Part shown: positions 1 to 9,662 of the stretch, one piece after another
How positions within the stretch are numbered: position 1 is the stretch's first letter
Layout: each line of letters starts with the position of its first letter
Assembly (NCBI GenBank): GCA_023393475.1
Contig: JAEWLC010000014.1
Location: 52,182 to 116,181, forward strand
DNA from: Pseudomonadota bacterium
GTDB taxonomy: Bacteria; Pseudomonadota; Alphaproteobacteria; Rhizobiales; Devosiaceae
Reading direction: 5' to 3'
Length of the DNA stretch: 64,000 bases
Program-made: the position numbers and the translations under genes
Notes under the pieces: generated by a model
What the model was told of the DNA's origin: nothing
The model's input: the letters and a program-made list of their open reading frames with translations, nothing else
Databases searched by the model: none

Positions 1-29
1 CCTGACCAAAACGACCTAACACCGAGGTC

Positions 30-1256
30 ATGATGGCTAAGTCCATTTTCGAGGCCCGCGATGACGCGGGCAAGCCTTTTTCCTTTTCCTTCCACCGCGC
101 CAGTTCCACGGCGACGCCGCCGCTGCGCCCGGGCCTCGTGCGCAACAAGCTCGTCACCCCCGAGGTCCAGGTCCAGGTGCTGTGCCTCCTCGAGGAGACC
201 GGCAGCACGACGATCGGGGCCTGCATCCGTGCCCTTGCTGGCCATCCCGAACCCGTGGGGGCGGTTCTTGCCCTTGCCGATGCCGGGCTGGTGACGCTCA
301 GTGTCGGCCCGATCTCGACCGGGACGCTGGTGAGCCGCACTGGAGACGACAGCGAGCCTCAGGCCGTAAGTTCCCTGATGCCCGAGCATCTCGCGGAAAT
401 CTGGAATGACACTTCCCCGATCCGCCTTGACGCAGGCGTCGAACGGCTCTTCGCCGACCCCGCCACGCCCGATATCTTCATCGTCGATCGCAGCGCCCGG
501 CGCCACATCCCATTCGATCCCAGCCTCACCCGTCCGGGCATCTACCTCGCGACCAACGGGACCGGGTGCTATGTCGGCATGGGCGCGGATGTCCGCGACC
601 GGGTTGTCACGGGCACTCACCTCGATGGTTACGACCGTGTTGCACTGATTGGCGCCTTCGGCGCGGCAATCAGCAAGGAGGAGGCCTGCGTCGCCGAGCG
701 CCTGCTTGCGCTCTATGTCGCAGCGGAACCGGGGCTCGAACTCCGCCATTGCCTGCCCATCGGCAGCGCAGTCGACGAGGTGCAGTACCGGCGGATTCGG
801 CGTTTTGTTGCGGACGCCGTCCAGCTCCTCGCCATGGAAGACTACGCGTTCACGAGGAGCAGCCAGGCTGTTCTGGGCGCAGGCCCCTGGGGCGATACGG
901 CACATAAGGTTACGGACGAGCTTGAGCGGATGCTCAGCAAGGGGACGTATCATCTCCTTCAGTCCGCCGGCGTCTGCGCCAGCGCGGTGGTCCACGGCTC
1001 CGAGTGGGTGCTGCTGGCTGGCAGCGAAGTGCGCAAGAAGGTCGTGCGCTCTGCCGGGTCCATCCCTTCAATGCTGCGTTGCGAGTGGGTCCATTCCGGG
1101 GTTCTCGTTCCCAACAGCTGGGGCACCTACCGGGTGACGGAAAACCTCCGTTTCGAGACTGGTACGGCGGCGGCGAACTTTGTCCTCGGCAGCAAGTCTC
1201 CCAACCTTGCGGCCTGGACGCCCGTCAAGGCCGACGGAATGACGCCGCGCCACTAG
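30..1256 (+). CDS. Hypothetical protein with GIY-YIG-like domain
   Basis: About 408 residues. The middle holds a GIY-YIG-like signature: G-I-Y at residues 170-172, Y-V-G at 181-183, then a basic stretch (VRDRV) and an E-rich helix (EEACVAER, about 217-223) that could supply the catalytic Glu of this nuclease superfamily. The spacing between the two halves is 8 residues, slightly short for the family. The first ~165 and last ~160 residues match nothing I recognise. Tandem ATG codons at 30 and 33 follow a weak GAGG. It is the first gene of a same-strand group with the AAA+/M41 protease (84 bases downstream) and a tyrosine recombinase, so a role in DNA processing on a mobile element is possible but inferred. 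Nuclease activity is not established. Confidence 0.75.
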   Translation: MMAKSIFEARDDAGKPFSFSFHRASSTATPPLRPGLVRNKLVTPEVQVQVLCLLEETGSTTIGACIRALAGHPEPVGAVLALADAGLVTLSVGPISTGTLVSRTGDDSEPQAVSSLMPEHLAEIWNDTSPIRLDAGVERLFADPATPDIFIVDRSARRHIPFDPSLTRPGIYLATNGTGCYVGMGADVRDRVVTGTHLDGYDRVALIGAFGAAISKEEACVAERLLALYVAAEPGLELRHCLPIGSAVDEVQYRRIRRFVADAVQLLAMEDYAFTRSSQAVLGAGPWGDTAHKVTDELERMLSKGTYHLLQSAGVCASAVVHGSEWVLLAGSEVRKKVVRSAGSIPSMLRCEWVHSGVLVPNSWGTYRVTENLRFETGTAAANFVLGSKSPNLAAWTPVKADGMTPRH

Positions 1257-1340
1257 CGGTTCGCCGCGCCAGACGGCTCCTCCCCCATTGCTCATTTTGC
1301 TTGGCGCCGGGCCTCAGACCCGGCCGCCAGAAGGATACTC

Positions 1341-3248
1341 ATGGCCGACAATGACGAAATCGACGCACCGGGCGTCGCCGGAACGCTTCAGACCGACGAT
1401 GAAAAACCGACCGCCGAGGCTGCGCTTTGTGCTGCGGTTCTCGACACGCTCATCCCTCGCGAGCTCGCTCGCAGCCTCCTTGCCGCCCTGCCGATCGTCG
1501 TGGTGATTGCTGTTCCCACACCCGCATGGGCGCGGGGCATCTGCAGGGCGCTTCGGACGGCGTATCCTCGCGTCTCGGCAACTTCAGTCTGCGAGGCACG
1601 CCGCGCCAACCGCTACATCGATGAGGACACCCTGCTTACCCAGGTGAAGCGGGGAGGGACCATGATCGTTGTCAGCCAGGACCCGACGGGCGTCGTTCCC
1701 GACGTCATCCGTCACGCGGCCGACTATGCCCTCACGTTTACTGGCCCTGCCGCATCAGACGTCCGTCGCGCGGTTTCGGCTGTTGCCGGCAAGCGGGTTC
1801 GGGACCTCGCCAGCAACGACATTGCCGGCCTCGATTTCGACGACCTCTGTGCCGCAATCCGCCCTGGCTCCGAAGCAAAGGACTGTGTGCTCCGCCTGCG
1901 CCGGGCCGCAAGCGGCAAGACCTTGTCCCACGCCGTCCCCAACGTGCCTTCGCTCGACGAGTTGCCGCTGACGCCTGAGGTTCGCGCCTGGTCCCACGAG
2001 ACCCTCGGAGCAATGAAGCGGCTCGAAGTGAGCCGTGACACCGGCGCCTCGCCCTTCACCCTGCTTTATGGCCCGCCCGGAACCGGCAAGACGCTGGTCG
2101 CCGCATCTCTCGCGCGCAGCGCAAACTGGCCGCTCGTCTCTACTTCGGTGGGCAGCTGGTTCGCCGGTTCCGATGGTTATCTCGGGGGCGTTACCAAAGC
2201 CGCGAGGACGTTCTTCGATACGCTTTTGTCGCAGGACCGGGTCGTCGGGCTGATCGACGAAATGGACGCGATTCCCAACCGGGCCACGCTCGACAGCAAG
2301 AATCGGGACTTCTGGACGCCCGTGGTGACGGACATTCTGGTGCAGATCGACCGGCTGCGCCATTCCGGACGACCGGTGGTCCTCATTGGCGCCAGCAATT
2401 TTGGCGAACGGACGGACGAGGCCCTGGTGCGCCCTGGACGCCTCGGTCGCAAGGTTCATATGCGCTCACTCCGAACGCCTGAAGAGTTCGCGGCCCTTTT
2501 CCGCTTCTACCTTTCGGGCCGGATCGCAGACGAGGAGATTGCGCCGCTTGTCGAGCTCGGCATGGCGCTGACCAGCATCACCCCGGCTGTGGTCTCGAAC
2601 TGGGTACGCTCGGCCACTGTAGTCGCCGAGATGGCGGGGCGCGAACTTCGCGCAGCTGACCTCGCGGCACAGATCCTGCCGCCCGAAACGCGCTCTGAGG
2701 ACGAGCTCCGGCAGATCGCCATCCATGAGTCCGGCCATGCGATTGTCGCTGGCGTCCTTGGGCTGAAGGTCTCGCGTGTGTCGATCATCGCCGATGGCAC
2801 GGCTGCCGGCGTGACGACGATCGTCCCGAATGGAGCGTTGGCCAATAAGGATCGGGTCGAAGCAACGGTCACCATGATGCTTGGGGGTCGCGCCGCAGAC
2901 GAGGTCGTTGGCAGTGGGGCCACCGCAGGGGCGCATTCGGACTTGATGCAGGCTACTGCCACGCTCGCGGATGCGCATCTCGCGCATGGGCTTTACGGAC
3001 GGCTCTTCGCTACTAGCGTTGGCAGCACGCCGCATTGGATGGACGCGAAGCTGCGCCAGGAACTTGACCAGCAGCTTCATGAACTCATGGACCGTGCCAA
3101 GGGCATCGTCCGGGACAATGAGCACGTCATCTGGCAACTGGTGCAGGCACTTCTCGACCGTCGCACTCTCTCTGGCAGCGACGTTGCAACACTCCTCGAC
3201 GCTGCCGGGGACAATGCCCCTGCCCTGCTGTCACCGGGAGGCCCGTGA
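1341..3248 (+). CDS. Soluble FtsH-like AAA+ ATPase / M41 zinc protease
   Basis: 635 residues. The N-terminal ~200 residues form an unrecognised alpha/beta domain. Then comes an AAA+ module with Walker A GPPGTGKT at 244-251 and Walker B LIDE at 304-307. A peptidase M41 domain follows with the zinc motif HESGH at 462-466 and a candidate third ligand Asp at ~534 (AHSDL). This is the domain order of FtsH, but no N-terminal transmembrane segments are seen; one hydrophobic patch (about 50-62) is short. The protein is therefore probably cytosolic, degrading or remodelling an unknown client with ATP. Its stop overlaps the start of the recombinase gene (TGATG), implying translational coupling. Protease identity is firm; the substrate is unknown. 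Confidence 0.9.
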   Translation: MADNDEIDAPGVAGTLQTDDEKPTAEAALCAAVLDTLIPRELARSLLAALPIVVVIAVPTPAWARGICRALRTAYPRVSATSVCEARRANRYIDEDTLLTQVKRGGTMIVVSQDPTGVVPDVIRHAADYALTFTGPAASDVRRAVSAVAGKRVRDLASNDIAGLDFDDLCAAIRPGSEAKDCVLRLRRAASGKTLSHAVPNVPSLDELPLTPEVRAWSHETLGAMKRLEVSRDTGASPFTLLYGPPGTGKTLVAASLARSANWPLVSTSVGSWFAGSDGYLGGVTKAARTFFDTLLSQDRVVGLIDEMDAIPNRATLDSKNRDFWTPVVTDILVQIDRLRHSGRPVVLIGASNFGERTDEALVRPGRLGRKVHMRSLRTPEEFAALFRFYLSGRIADEEIAPLVELGMALTSITPAVVSNWVRSATVVAEMAGRELRAADLAAQILPPETRSEDELRQIAIHESGHAIVAGVLGLKVSRVSIIADGTAAGVTTIVPNGALANKDRVEATVTMMLGGRAADEVVGSGATAGAHSDLMQATATLADAHLAHGLYGRLFATSVGSTPHWMDAKLRQELDQQLHELMDRAKGIVRDNEHVIWQLVQALLDRRTLSGSDVATLLDAAGDNAPALLSPGGP

Positions 3249-4162
3249 TGGTCCGTTGGCGGAAGGCCCTTGACCGGCTCGAGGGCGCATACTCCGAGCA
3301 GACCCTCAAGGGCTATGCGAGCGACTTCGCCGAGTTCGAAAAGTGGTGCGCGAAGGAGGGACTGAGCGCACTGCCGGCTGAGCCAGCCACGCTGGTTCGG
3401 CACATCGACGAGGCGGCGCTGCGGCTGAAGCCGTCGAGCATCACCCGTCGCCTCTGCGGCATCCGCAAGATTTACCGGGTGCTGCATCTCACCGATCCCA
3501 CGGTTGACGAGGACGTGGTTCTCGCCATGCGCAGGGCTCGCCGAAAGAAGCCGGGACGTCCCGACCAGGCGCTTGGTCTCACCGCTGACTTGAGGGATCG
3601 CCTCGTTGCAGAGTGCAGCGACGACCTCATAGGGCTCAGGGACGAAATCATGGTCCGCGTGGGCTTCGACTCCCTGTGCCGGCGAGCGGAACTCGTCGCA
3701 CTTCGCGTGGAAGACCTCACGATAAACAATCGTGGCAACCTCTCCATTCTCGTTCGTCGTGCCAAGACCGATCAGGAAGGTTCGGGCCGCACCGTTCACC
3801 TCTCAAGGGTGACCAGCGAGCGGGTAAGGGTATGGCTCGAGGCTTCCGACATCGACACGGGACCGTTGCTGCGGCCGATCTACCAGGGCAAGACTGTCAG
3901 CCGGTTTCTTTCGCCGATGACCGTAGCGCGGGTACTCAAGAAGCTTGCAGCACGGGCGGCGGTCGGTATCGACACCGTGCCACGCGTGTCAGGTCACTCG
4001 TTGCGCGTCGGCGCGGCCCAGCAACTGACGATCGACGGTTATGGCATATTGCCCATCATGCGTGCAGGCGGGTGGCGGTCGATGAATACGGTGGCGCGGT
4101 ACATCGAGAACGTCGATATGGATGTATGGGAGGAGCGAGTCGACGAAGGGCGCCGACAATGA
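3248..4162 (+). CDS. Tyrosine recombinase / integrase
   Basis: 304 residues from the ATG at 3248; a GTG at 3245 is the alternative. An N-terminal SAM-like core-binding domain covers about 15-100. The C-terminal catalytic domain shows Arg in CRRAEL (145/146), Lys in RRAKTD, H-S-L-R at 250-253, the GGWRS motif and the nucleophile Tyr ~285 in ARYIE. This is the complete R-K-H-R-W-Y set of lambda-integrase/XerC-type enzymes. It overlaps the protease stop codon, so the two are probably made together. No attachment site was identified, so whether it moves this segment is open. Confidence 0.92.
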   Translation: MVRWRKALDRLEGAYSEQTLKGYASDFAEFEKWCAKEGLSALPAEPATLVRHIDEAALRLKPSSITRRLCGIRKIYRVLHLTDPTVDEDVVLAMRRARRKKPGRPDQALGLTADLRDRLVAECSDDLIGLRDEIMVRVGFDSLCRRAELVALRVEDLTINNRGNLSILVRRAKTDQEGSGRTVHLSRVTSERVRVWLEASDIDTGPLLRPIYQGKTVSRFLSPMTVARVLKKLAARAAVGIDTVPRVSGHSLRVGAAQQLTIDGYGILPIMRAGGWRSMNTVARYIENVDMDVWEERVDEGRRQ

Positions 4163-4287
4163 GAGAGCCATTGACCTTGGGCTCGCGACAACGCGTACTG
4201 CACGACCATCATGGTAGCTATGCTGCGGGAGAGCTTTCCAGGAGAACGCATATGGCCGAAGGTGGTGTTGGTACGCCCTCGCGCTGA
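4159..4287 (+). CDS. Possible small 42-residue ORF coupled to recombinase
   Basis: The ATG overlaps the recombinase stop (ATGA), and the frame stays open for 42 codons, giving a basic, Gly-rich peptide with no family resemblance. The coupling geometry is the only support. It may be a chance frame. Confidence 0.22.
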   Translation: MREPLTLGSRQRVLHDHHGSYAAGELSRRTHMAEGGVGTPSR

Positions 4288-4619
4288 CCAATGTTTCCAG
4301 CTTGGATCCACTTAAATGATCTTCTAGGTTTCACCGTTTTTTGTGGTAGCGCGCTAAGGCATATGAAGAAACGTACTGTGGCGATTGGCGCCGCTCGGAA
4401 GGGCGTAACTGGAATGTTACCTGTCGCGGTAACTCCGTCCAAAGACCGCAGTGTGCTGGGTCGTCGGGAAGCATCGTTGCTCAGATTGCGTCGTAGCTGT
4501 CCGGTTACTACGCAAACTGACGGGCGCTATTGCGTTACCAGCAGTCTATTTACGCATTGTGAAAGAACATCCATCCGACGAGCATGGCGCCTTGTCGGCT
4601 GTGCGAAGGATGGGGCAGC
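4288..4619. other. Non-coding gap before polysaccharide island
   Basis: About 330 bases with no convincing gene, tRNA or strong terminator hairpin. Base composition becomes more A+T-rich here than in the recombinase operon, marking the start of the polysaccharide island. It presumably holds the promoter for the downstream glycosyltransferase operon. Confidence 0.4.
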
Positions 4620-5879
4620 ATGAAGGTTCTTGTCGTCGGACTGAACTACGCGCCGGAGAACATCGGTATCGCCGTCTACACGACGGGCATGGCTGAGGCG
4701 CTCTCAGAGGGGGGGCATCACGTACGCGTGGTGGCGGGGCAACCGTACTATCCAGCGTGGGAGATCATGGACGGTCACAATGCCTGGAGCTGGAGCCGGC
4801 GTGACGAGAACGGCGTGCGGGTAATCCGCGTCCCGCACTACATACCCGCCGACCCCACTGGGCTGAAGCGCTTGTTGCACCACGCCACTTTCGCCGCAAG
4901 CGCATTGGTGCCCGCGTTATGGCAGGGGTTAACGTTTCGGCCTGACGTAGTGATTGCGGTAGCACCTTCGCTGATCGGTGCGCCTGCGGCGCGGCTGGCT
5001 GGCTGGGTTGCGGGCGCGAGGAACTGGCTGCACGTCCAGGACTTCGAGGTGGAGGCGGCTTTCGCCACCGGGCTGATGAAGGCCGAGGGGTGGGCCGCGC
5101 GTATCGCACGGGCGTTCGAAGCGGCGGTGATTAAGAGCTTCGATCTGGTTAGCGCCATCTCGCCAGAAATGTGCAGGCGCTTAGTCCTCAAGGGCGTGCG
5201 GCACGAACGAGTGACTGAGTTCCGCAACTGGGCCGATATTGATGCGATCAGACCGATGGTGGTCGCGTCGCGATACCGTCAACGTTGGGGCATCTCGAGT
5301 CAGCACGTTGCGCTCTATTCAGGTAACATCGCCAACAAGCAGGGCATCGAGTTGGTGATCGAGGCCGCGCGACGACTGCGCGACCGCGAGGACCTGACTT
5401 TTGTCATCTGCGGCCAAGGACCAAACCGCAGTCGGCTGCAGGCGATGGCGGCAGGGCTGGACAATGTTCAGTTTCACGACCTGCAGCCCCGGGAACAGCT
5501 CAACGATCTGATGGGGCTGGCAACAATTCACCTCTTGCCTCAACTCGCTGGTGCGGCCGACCTAGTGCTACCAAGCAAGCTGACAAACATGCTGGCATCT
5601 GGTCGCCCAGTAGTAGCTACTGCCGCTCCGGGCACGGGACTTGCGCGTGAAGTAGAAGGTTGCGGCGCGATAGTGGAGCCAGGCAACGCTGATGCTTTCG
5701 CCCACGCAATAGCGAGTCTAGTCGATGACCCCCAAGCGTGGAGCGCTGCCGCAACGACCTCGCGCAACCGGGCTGAGGAGCGCTGGTCGAAGGACATGGT
5801 GCTTGCGAAGTTCGGTGCCGCCGTGGAGATGCACAACCCCAACGCGCCAGAACTGGCTCGACTCCATGAGTCAAAGTGA
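4620..5879 (+). CDS. WcaI-like glycosyltransferase family 4
   Basis: 419 residues from the ATG at 4620, preceded by AAGGATG; an upstream in-frame ATG at 4584 is less likely because the family starts at MKVLVVGLNYAPE. The N-terminal Rossmann domain has the GLNYAPENIG signature of colanic-acid WcaI-type transferases. The C-terminal GT-B half has the sugar-nucleotide loop (LPSKLTNMLASGRPVVA). The usual role is transfer of a sugar from a nucleotide donor to a lipid-linked repeat unit at the inner membrane. First gene of the island operon. The exact sugar cannot be read from the sequence. Confidence 0.88.
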   Translation: MKVLVVGLNYAPENIGIAVYTTGMAEALSEGGHHVRVVAGQPYYPAWEIMDGHNAWSWSRRDENGVRVIRVPHYIPADPTGLKRLLHHATFAASALVPALWQGLTFRPDVVIAVAPSLIGAPAARLAGWVAGARNWLHVQDFEVEAAFATGLMKAEGWAARIARAFEAAVIKSFDLVSAISPEMCRRLVLKGVRHERVTEFRNWADIDAIRPMVVASRYRQRWGISSQHVALYSGNIANKQGIELVIEAARRLRDREDLTFVICGQGPNRSRLQAMAAGLDNVQFHDLQPREQLNDLMGLATIHLLPQLAGAADLVLPSKLTNMLASGRPVVATAAPGTGLAREVEGCGAIVEPGNADAFAHAIASLVDDPQAWSAAATTSRNRAEERWSKDMVLAKFGAAVEMHNPNAPELARLHESK

Positions 5880-5996
5880 ATGGGGCGTGCAGTGCGGCCG
5901 GGGCAGCTTGATGTCGACTCTAGGTCAGGCATCAGGGCTGGCTCCCAACTGGATCTGGTCCACCGCCGCCACCAGGCTGACCAGTAGCCATAGCAC

Positions 5997-7220
5997 ATGA
6001 CGGAGGCCCCTAGACTGATGAAGGCGTACCATGCGCCCCCGCCGGCAGCCGACGAAGACTCGCGTCTAGGAAGTGTTGCCTTTGTGATTGAGGGTGACGA
6101 GACCTACGGAGTGCGTAGGATGACTCTGACGCTAGCCGAGGGGCTGCTTCGCAACGGCAGCAGTGTCACGGCAATCGCGCTGAGGGATGGTGAATTGGCA
6201 CAGGCTCTTTCGAGAGCCGGATGTAGCGTTCAGGTATGCAAATACCACAAGATCCCAGCGCTTGGTCAGGGCCGATTCCGAAAGTTACTGTCCTTGCTTT
6301 CACTAGCGGCATTTGGGATGCGATCTGTACCGACGGTGGCGTCTCATCTGAAGAAACTGGCACGCGGCACAGCTGTCATCGTCAGAATGCCCCGCCTAGT
6401 TCCAATCGCGGGTCTCGCGGCTCGTTTCGCGTCGCTACGATCGTACTGGATCATGCCGAACGCCGTAAGTGACGGATACCCATTTGACTTGAACCGTCGC
6501 CTCTACAGCCTGCTATTCGCAACTACTGGTATGTTGCCGGTAGCGAATAGCCATTACACTCGCACTACACTGGGTAAGGGCGCGGCAGATAGGGCCAAGG
6601 TTCTGCATCTTGGCATCGACCCAAAGGAATTTCCTATCAAAGCTGAGTCGATGCCAAATCCGAATATCAACAAATGCGTCGCCGGAGTTTTTGCTAGGCT
6701 TGTACCTGAAAAGGGGCAGCTAGTTCTACTACAAGCGATAGCATCTGATCCAAGTCTATCCGATGTAAGCCTCCTAATAGCCGGGGGACCGCTATCTGGA
6801 CCGTATTATTCCGAGCTTGTTGATGCAATATCCTCCCTAAATTTGTCGAATCGCGTAACATTTGCCGGACCGATAAATATCGGACCAGACCTTTACCACA
6901 GGTGTGACATTATTATTAACAGCCGACTTGATGCCGAGCCGTTTGGCTTGTCGATAATAGAATCAATGATGTCTGGTGTACCTGTATTGGCTCACGCCCT
7001 AGGAGGACCGAGTGAAACAATCGTTGACGGCGTGACGGGATGGCTTGTTCATCGCCCAGAAGCCCCCCACTTGGCCGAGGGCCTAAGGAGGGTTCTACGG
7101 GACCGAGGTAGATGGCGCGAGATGGGAAATTCTGCCGCTGCACACGCTCGGACGACGTTCTCCACAGAAGCAATGATAAAGCGGCTCTCGGACCTGATAG
7201 CAACTCAGGCGGGTCAGTAG
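5997..7220 (+). CDS. Glycosyltransferase family 4
   Basis: 407 residues; the start may instead be the ATG at 6018, which follows a GGAGG. A GT-B fold is indicated by VAGVFARLVPEKGQ in the linker region and the C-terminal donor-binding EPFGLSIIESMMSGVPVLA motif with an E-x7-E arrangement, followed by GGPSETIVDGVTGWLV. It is noticeably A+T-richer than genes outside the island, especially after position 6600, which suggests lateral acquisition. It lies between two other GT4-like genes and is presumably part of one repeat-unit assembly line. Acceptor and sugar unknown. Confidence 0.87.
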   Translation: MTEAPRLMKAYHAPPPAADEDSRLGSVAFVIEGDETYGVRRMTLTLAEGLLRNGSSVTAIALRDGELAQALSRAGCSVQVCKYHKIPALGQGRFRKLLSLLSLAAFGMRSVPTVASHLKKLARGTAVIVRMPRLVPIAGLAARFASLRSYWIMPNAVSDGYPFDLNRRLYSLLFATTGMLPVANSHYTRTTLGKGAADRAKVLHLGIDPKEFPIKAESMPNPNINKCVAGVFARLVPEKGQLVLLQAIASDPSLSDVSLLIAGGPLSGPYYSELVDAISSLNLSNRVTFAGPINIGPDLYHRCDIIINSRLDAEPFGLSIIESMMSGVPVLAHALGGPSETIVDGVTGWLVHRPEAPHLAEGLRRVLRDRGRWREMGNSAAAHARTTFSTEAMIKRLSDLIATQAGQ

Positions 7221-7221
7221 G

Positions 7222-8397
7222 ATGGATGTCATTTGGCTGACTCGTGAGCCGTTGCCCGTGGCTGATGGCGGCGACAAACTATACACGCTAGGACTGATGA
7301 AGGCCGCCACTGAGCAAGGCGCACGCATCACAGCGTTTGCTACTGAAGCCGGACTGCACACCGAACGGCGACAGGAGGTTGATGGGGTTTTGTGGCGCGT
7401 CTTCCCCCGAGCACGGAGATCGGTGATCGAGCGAGTACTGAGCCCGCTCCCAAACTACGCCCAGACATTCACCTCTAGGCTACTGCCCGTCGCACTAGCT
7501 CGGGAGCTCGCGGACTCACCGACAAGCCCGGTAGTTATCGATTCCATAGCTGCGGGCTGGTTGATAAAATACATTCCCGCCTCCCGAGACGCTCCACTGA
7601 TATACTTATCCCACAACCACGAAGCCTCAACACGCCAATACTCCTCACGGGCCCTTACCGGTCCGTTGACTATGCGCCTTGCTCGCCGTCTAGACGCCCG
7701 CAGGATCGCAATATTGGAGGCAACGCTGTGCTCAAGGGCCTCAACCATTACGGCGATCACTGACACCGACGCAGAGCGTTTTAGGACTGAGCACCCAAAG
7801 CGGACAGTAATTACGCTTTCACCGGGGTATGATCGCCCCCCTCTCGATCCGTCCCGTAGTCATTCACAACCAGACGTTCTTCTGGTTGGCACATTCTTCT
7901 GGGAGGCGAAGCGCCAGAACCTACTTCGTTTTCTACACGCGGCCCGCCCCGCGCTCGAGGCCGGTGATTTTTCTCTACGAATCGTCGGAAGGATGCCTCC
8001 GAACTTCGCCGGAGATCTCGCTGCATTTCCCAACGTTAGGGTAGAGGGTGAGGTCGCCGACATATCGACCGCCCTGGTGCAAGCATGGGCTGGCTTGGTG
8101 ATCGACGACATAGGTGGTGGCTTCAAGATGAAGACACTGGACTACATCTTCGGGCGCGTGCCGGTCTTTGCGACTTTCAAGGCCGTAAAGGGGATCGGGC
8201 TCTCGCACGGTGAGCACTATCTCGGGTACGCTGATTTTTCGAGGCTTGTGCAGGGCCTGCAGGAGTGGGCTCGCCGAAGAGAGGAGCTTGAAATAATTAG
8301 CAACTGCGCTCTGGCTTATTGTACGCACCATTTTCGCTGGGATACCAGTGGCCAGAGACTTATGACAGCGCTTGCCGCAAAAAGCCCCTTCGCGTGA
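7222..8397 (+). CDS. Glycosyltransferase (GT-B type)
   Basis: 391 residues, starting one base after the preceding stop with AGTAGG as a modest ribosome site. The N-terminus (MDVIWLTREPLPVADGGDK) resembles transferases that begin with a glycine-rich nucleotide-sugar loop. The C-terminal half contains VLLVGTFFWEAKRQN, typical of the GT4 hinge, and a GGGFKMKTLDYIFGRVPV donor loop. The stop overlaps the GTG start of the next gene (GTGA), so translation is coupled with the polymerase-like protein. Substrate not deducible. Confidence 0.82.
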   Translation: MDVIWLTREPLPVADGGDKLYTLGLMKAATEQGARITAFATEAGLHTERRQEVDGVLWRVFPRARRSVIERVLSPLPNYAQTFTSRLLPVALARELADSPTSPVVIDSIAAGWLIKYIPASRDAPLIYLSHNHEASTRQYSSRALTGPLTMRLARRLDARRIAILEATLCSRASTITAITDTDAERFRTEHPKRTVITLSPGYDRPPLDPSRSHSQPDVLLVGTFFWEAKRQNLLRFLHAARPALEAGDFSLRIVGRMPPNFAGDLAAFPNVRVEGEVADISTALVQAWAGLVIDDIGGGFKMKTLDYIFGRVPVFATFKAVKGIGLSHGEHYLGYADFSRLVQGLQEWARRREELEIISNCALAYCTHHFRWDTSGQRLMTALAAKSPFA

Positions 8398-9662
8398 CAC
8401 GGAGAGCACTCAACTTAGGGCTGGTCGTGCTGTACATAGTCGGAGCATACACAGCTGCGTCGATTTACGACAATGGCAGACTTCTGGTGCCAAGCTACCT
8501 GTGTCTTCTAGCGTCGATAGCAACGATATCCGTTCACCACAGCTCACTTCCATGGCGGGCGTATATGTGGGCAGCGGTCATTTCTGGAGTCGTCCTTCTA
8601 CATAGTGTCTTGGTGCTGCTGTGGGTCGACAGCGGCTCCGAGTCGGTGCGGGCATCTGTCAACCTGCTATACTCCCTCGTACTGACAGCGACATTCTACC
8701 GTGCGCTCCGAGGGTGCGACGAACGAACTCTGCGCCCTCTGTTTGGCGGAATAGCCGCGCTAATATTAATACTTGCCATCGCAGAGCGATATCTTGGCCT
8801 CGATGTGCTGAGCAACTACTTCAGACGCATAATATACCCATCCAGTTTATACATTGCCGACCATCGTGACGTCCTTCTGTATGGCGGCATTCGTCCCAAG
8901 GTATTTACGTTGGAACCTAGTTATGTAGCGCTATATTTCTCGCTGTTCCTTTCTGCGTGGCTCCTGTCTGCCCCTCCCCGCGTTTCATCTATGCTAGGAG
9001 CGGTGATGGCCACGGGACTAGCAATATACGTGATGCGATCACCAATTGCGGCATATGCAATGTACGGCGCGGCAATAACACTAATTATGGGCAGCGCTCA
9101 CGCGCAATCAAGGCTTGCATGGACCGTCTTTGTGTCCGCTGCAGTAATCTTCATCCCCCCCTTGGGCCTTGGCTACATTGCTAGTTTGGCACCGGATAGC
9201 TTTCTTGGCGGCGCGAGCCTAATTAACCGATTTTCCGTACCGTTTGTGATTGCGTCGAACTCCATAGTGGAGACTGCGATTGGCTACGGCCTCGCGGCTG
9301 ACGTAACGCTGTTTCGGCAGCTCGTTGATACAAGCCTTCTATTGGGTGTCTCTGAGGCCTCCGGCATTGGTTCCATCACGTCCGGGTCAGCTCTTCTGGC
9401 GAATTCGTTCTTCTATTCAGTCATCTCCTTCGGACTCCTGGGTGGCGTGGCATTTTGGCTTGCTACCTATAAGTACATGAGGGTGGTTGGTTCCACATGG
9501 CCGCTGGCGGGGGTGGCCATATCCGCAACCTTTTTGACTCTTCTTGGCGGACTTGTAACCGTGCAAGTCTGGTTTATTTTCGCGATAATCGCCAGAAGTC
9601 TTGATCTACGCGCGTCTCACGTCTCTACCGACGCTCGCCTAACTCTGGCAGCATCACATTGA
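8394..9662 (+). CDS. O-antigen / polysaccharide polymerase-like membrane protein (Wzy-like)
   Basis: 422 residues from the GTG at 8394, which overlaps the upstream TGA. A longer frame from 8319 would run 75 bases into the previous gene. About ten to twelve hydrophobic segments spread over the whole length, with a larger periplasmic loop near the middle (SNYFRRIIYPSSLYIADHR), as in Wzy and O-antigen ligases. Wzy joins lipid-linked repeat units in the periplasm. Sequence conservation in this family is low, so the call rests on topology and on position between glycosyltransferases and a flippase. Confidence 0.75.
   Translation: MTRRALNLGLVVLYIVGAYTAASIYDNGRLLVPSYLCLLASIATISVHHSSLPWRAYMWAAVISGVVLLHSVLVLLWVDSGSESVRASVNLLYSLVLTATFYRALRGCDERTLRPLFGGIAALILILAIAERYLGLDVLSNYFRRIIYPSSLYIADHRDVLLYGGIRPKVFTLEPSYVALYFSLFLSAWLLSAPPRVSSMLGAVMATGLAIYVMRSPIAAYAMYGAAITLIMGSAHAQSRLAWTVFVSAAVIFIPPLGLGYIASLAPDSFLGGASLINRFSVPFVIASNSIVETAIGYGLAADVTLFRQLVDTSLLLGVSEASGIGSITSGSALLANSFFYSVISFGLLGGVAFWLATYKYMRVVGSTWPLAGVAISATFLTLLGGLVTVQVWFIFAIIARSLDLRASHVSTDARLTLAASH

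Noticed and set aside
1755..2459. Long minus-strand open frame (234 codons)
   Set aside because: Antisense to the AAA+/M41 gene with no ribosome site or family resemblance; high-GC sequence creates such frames.
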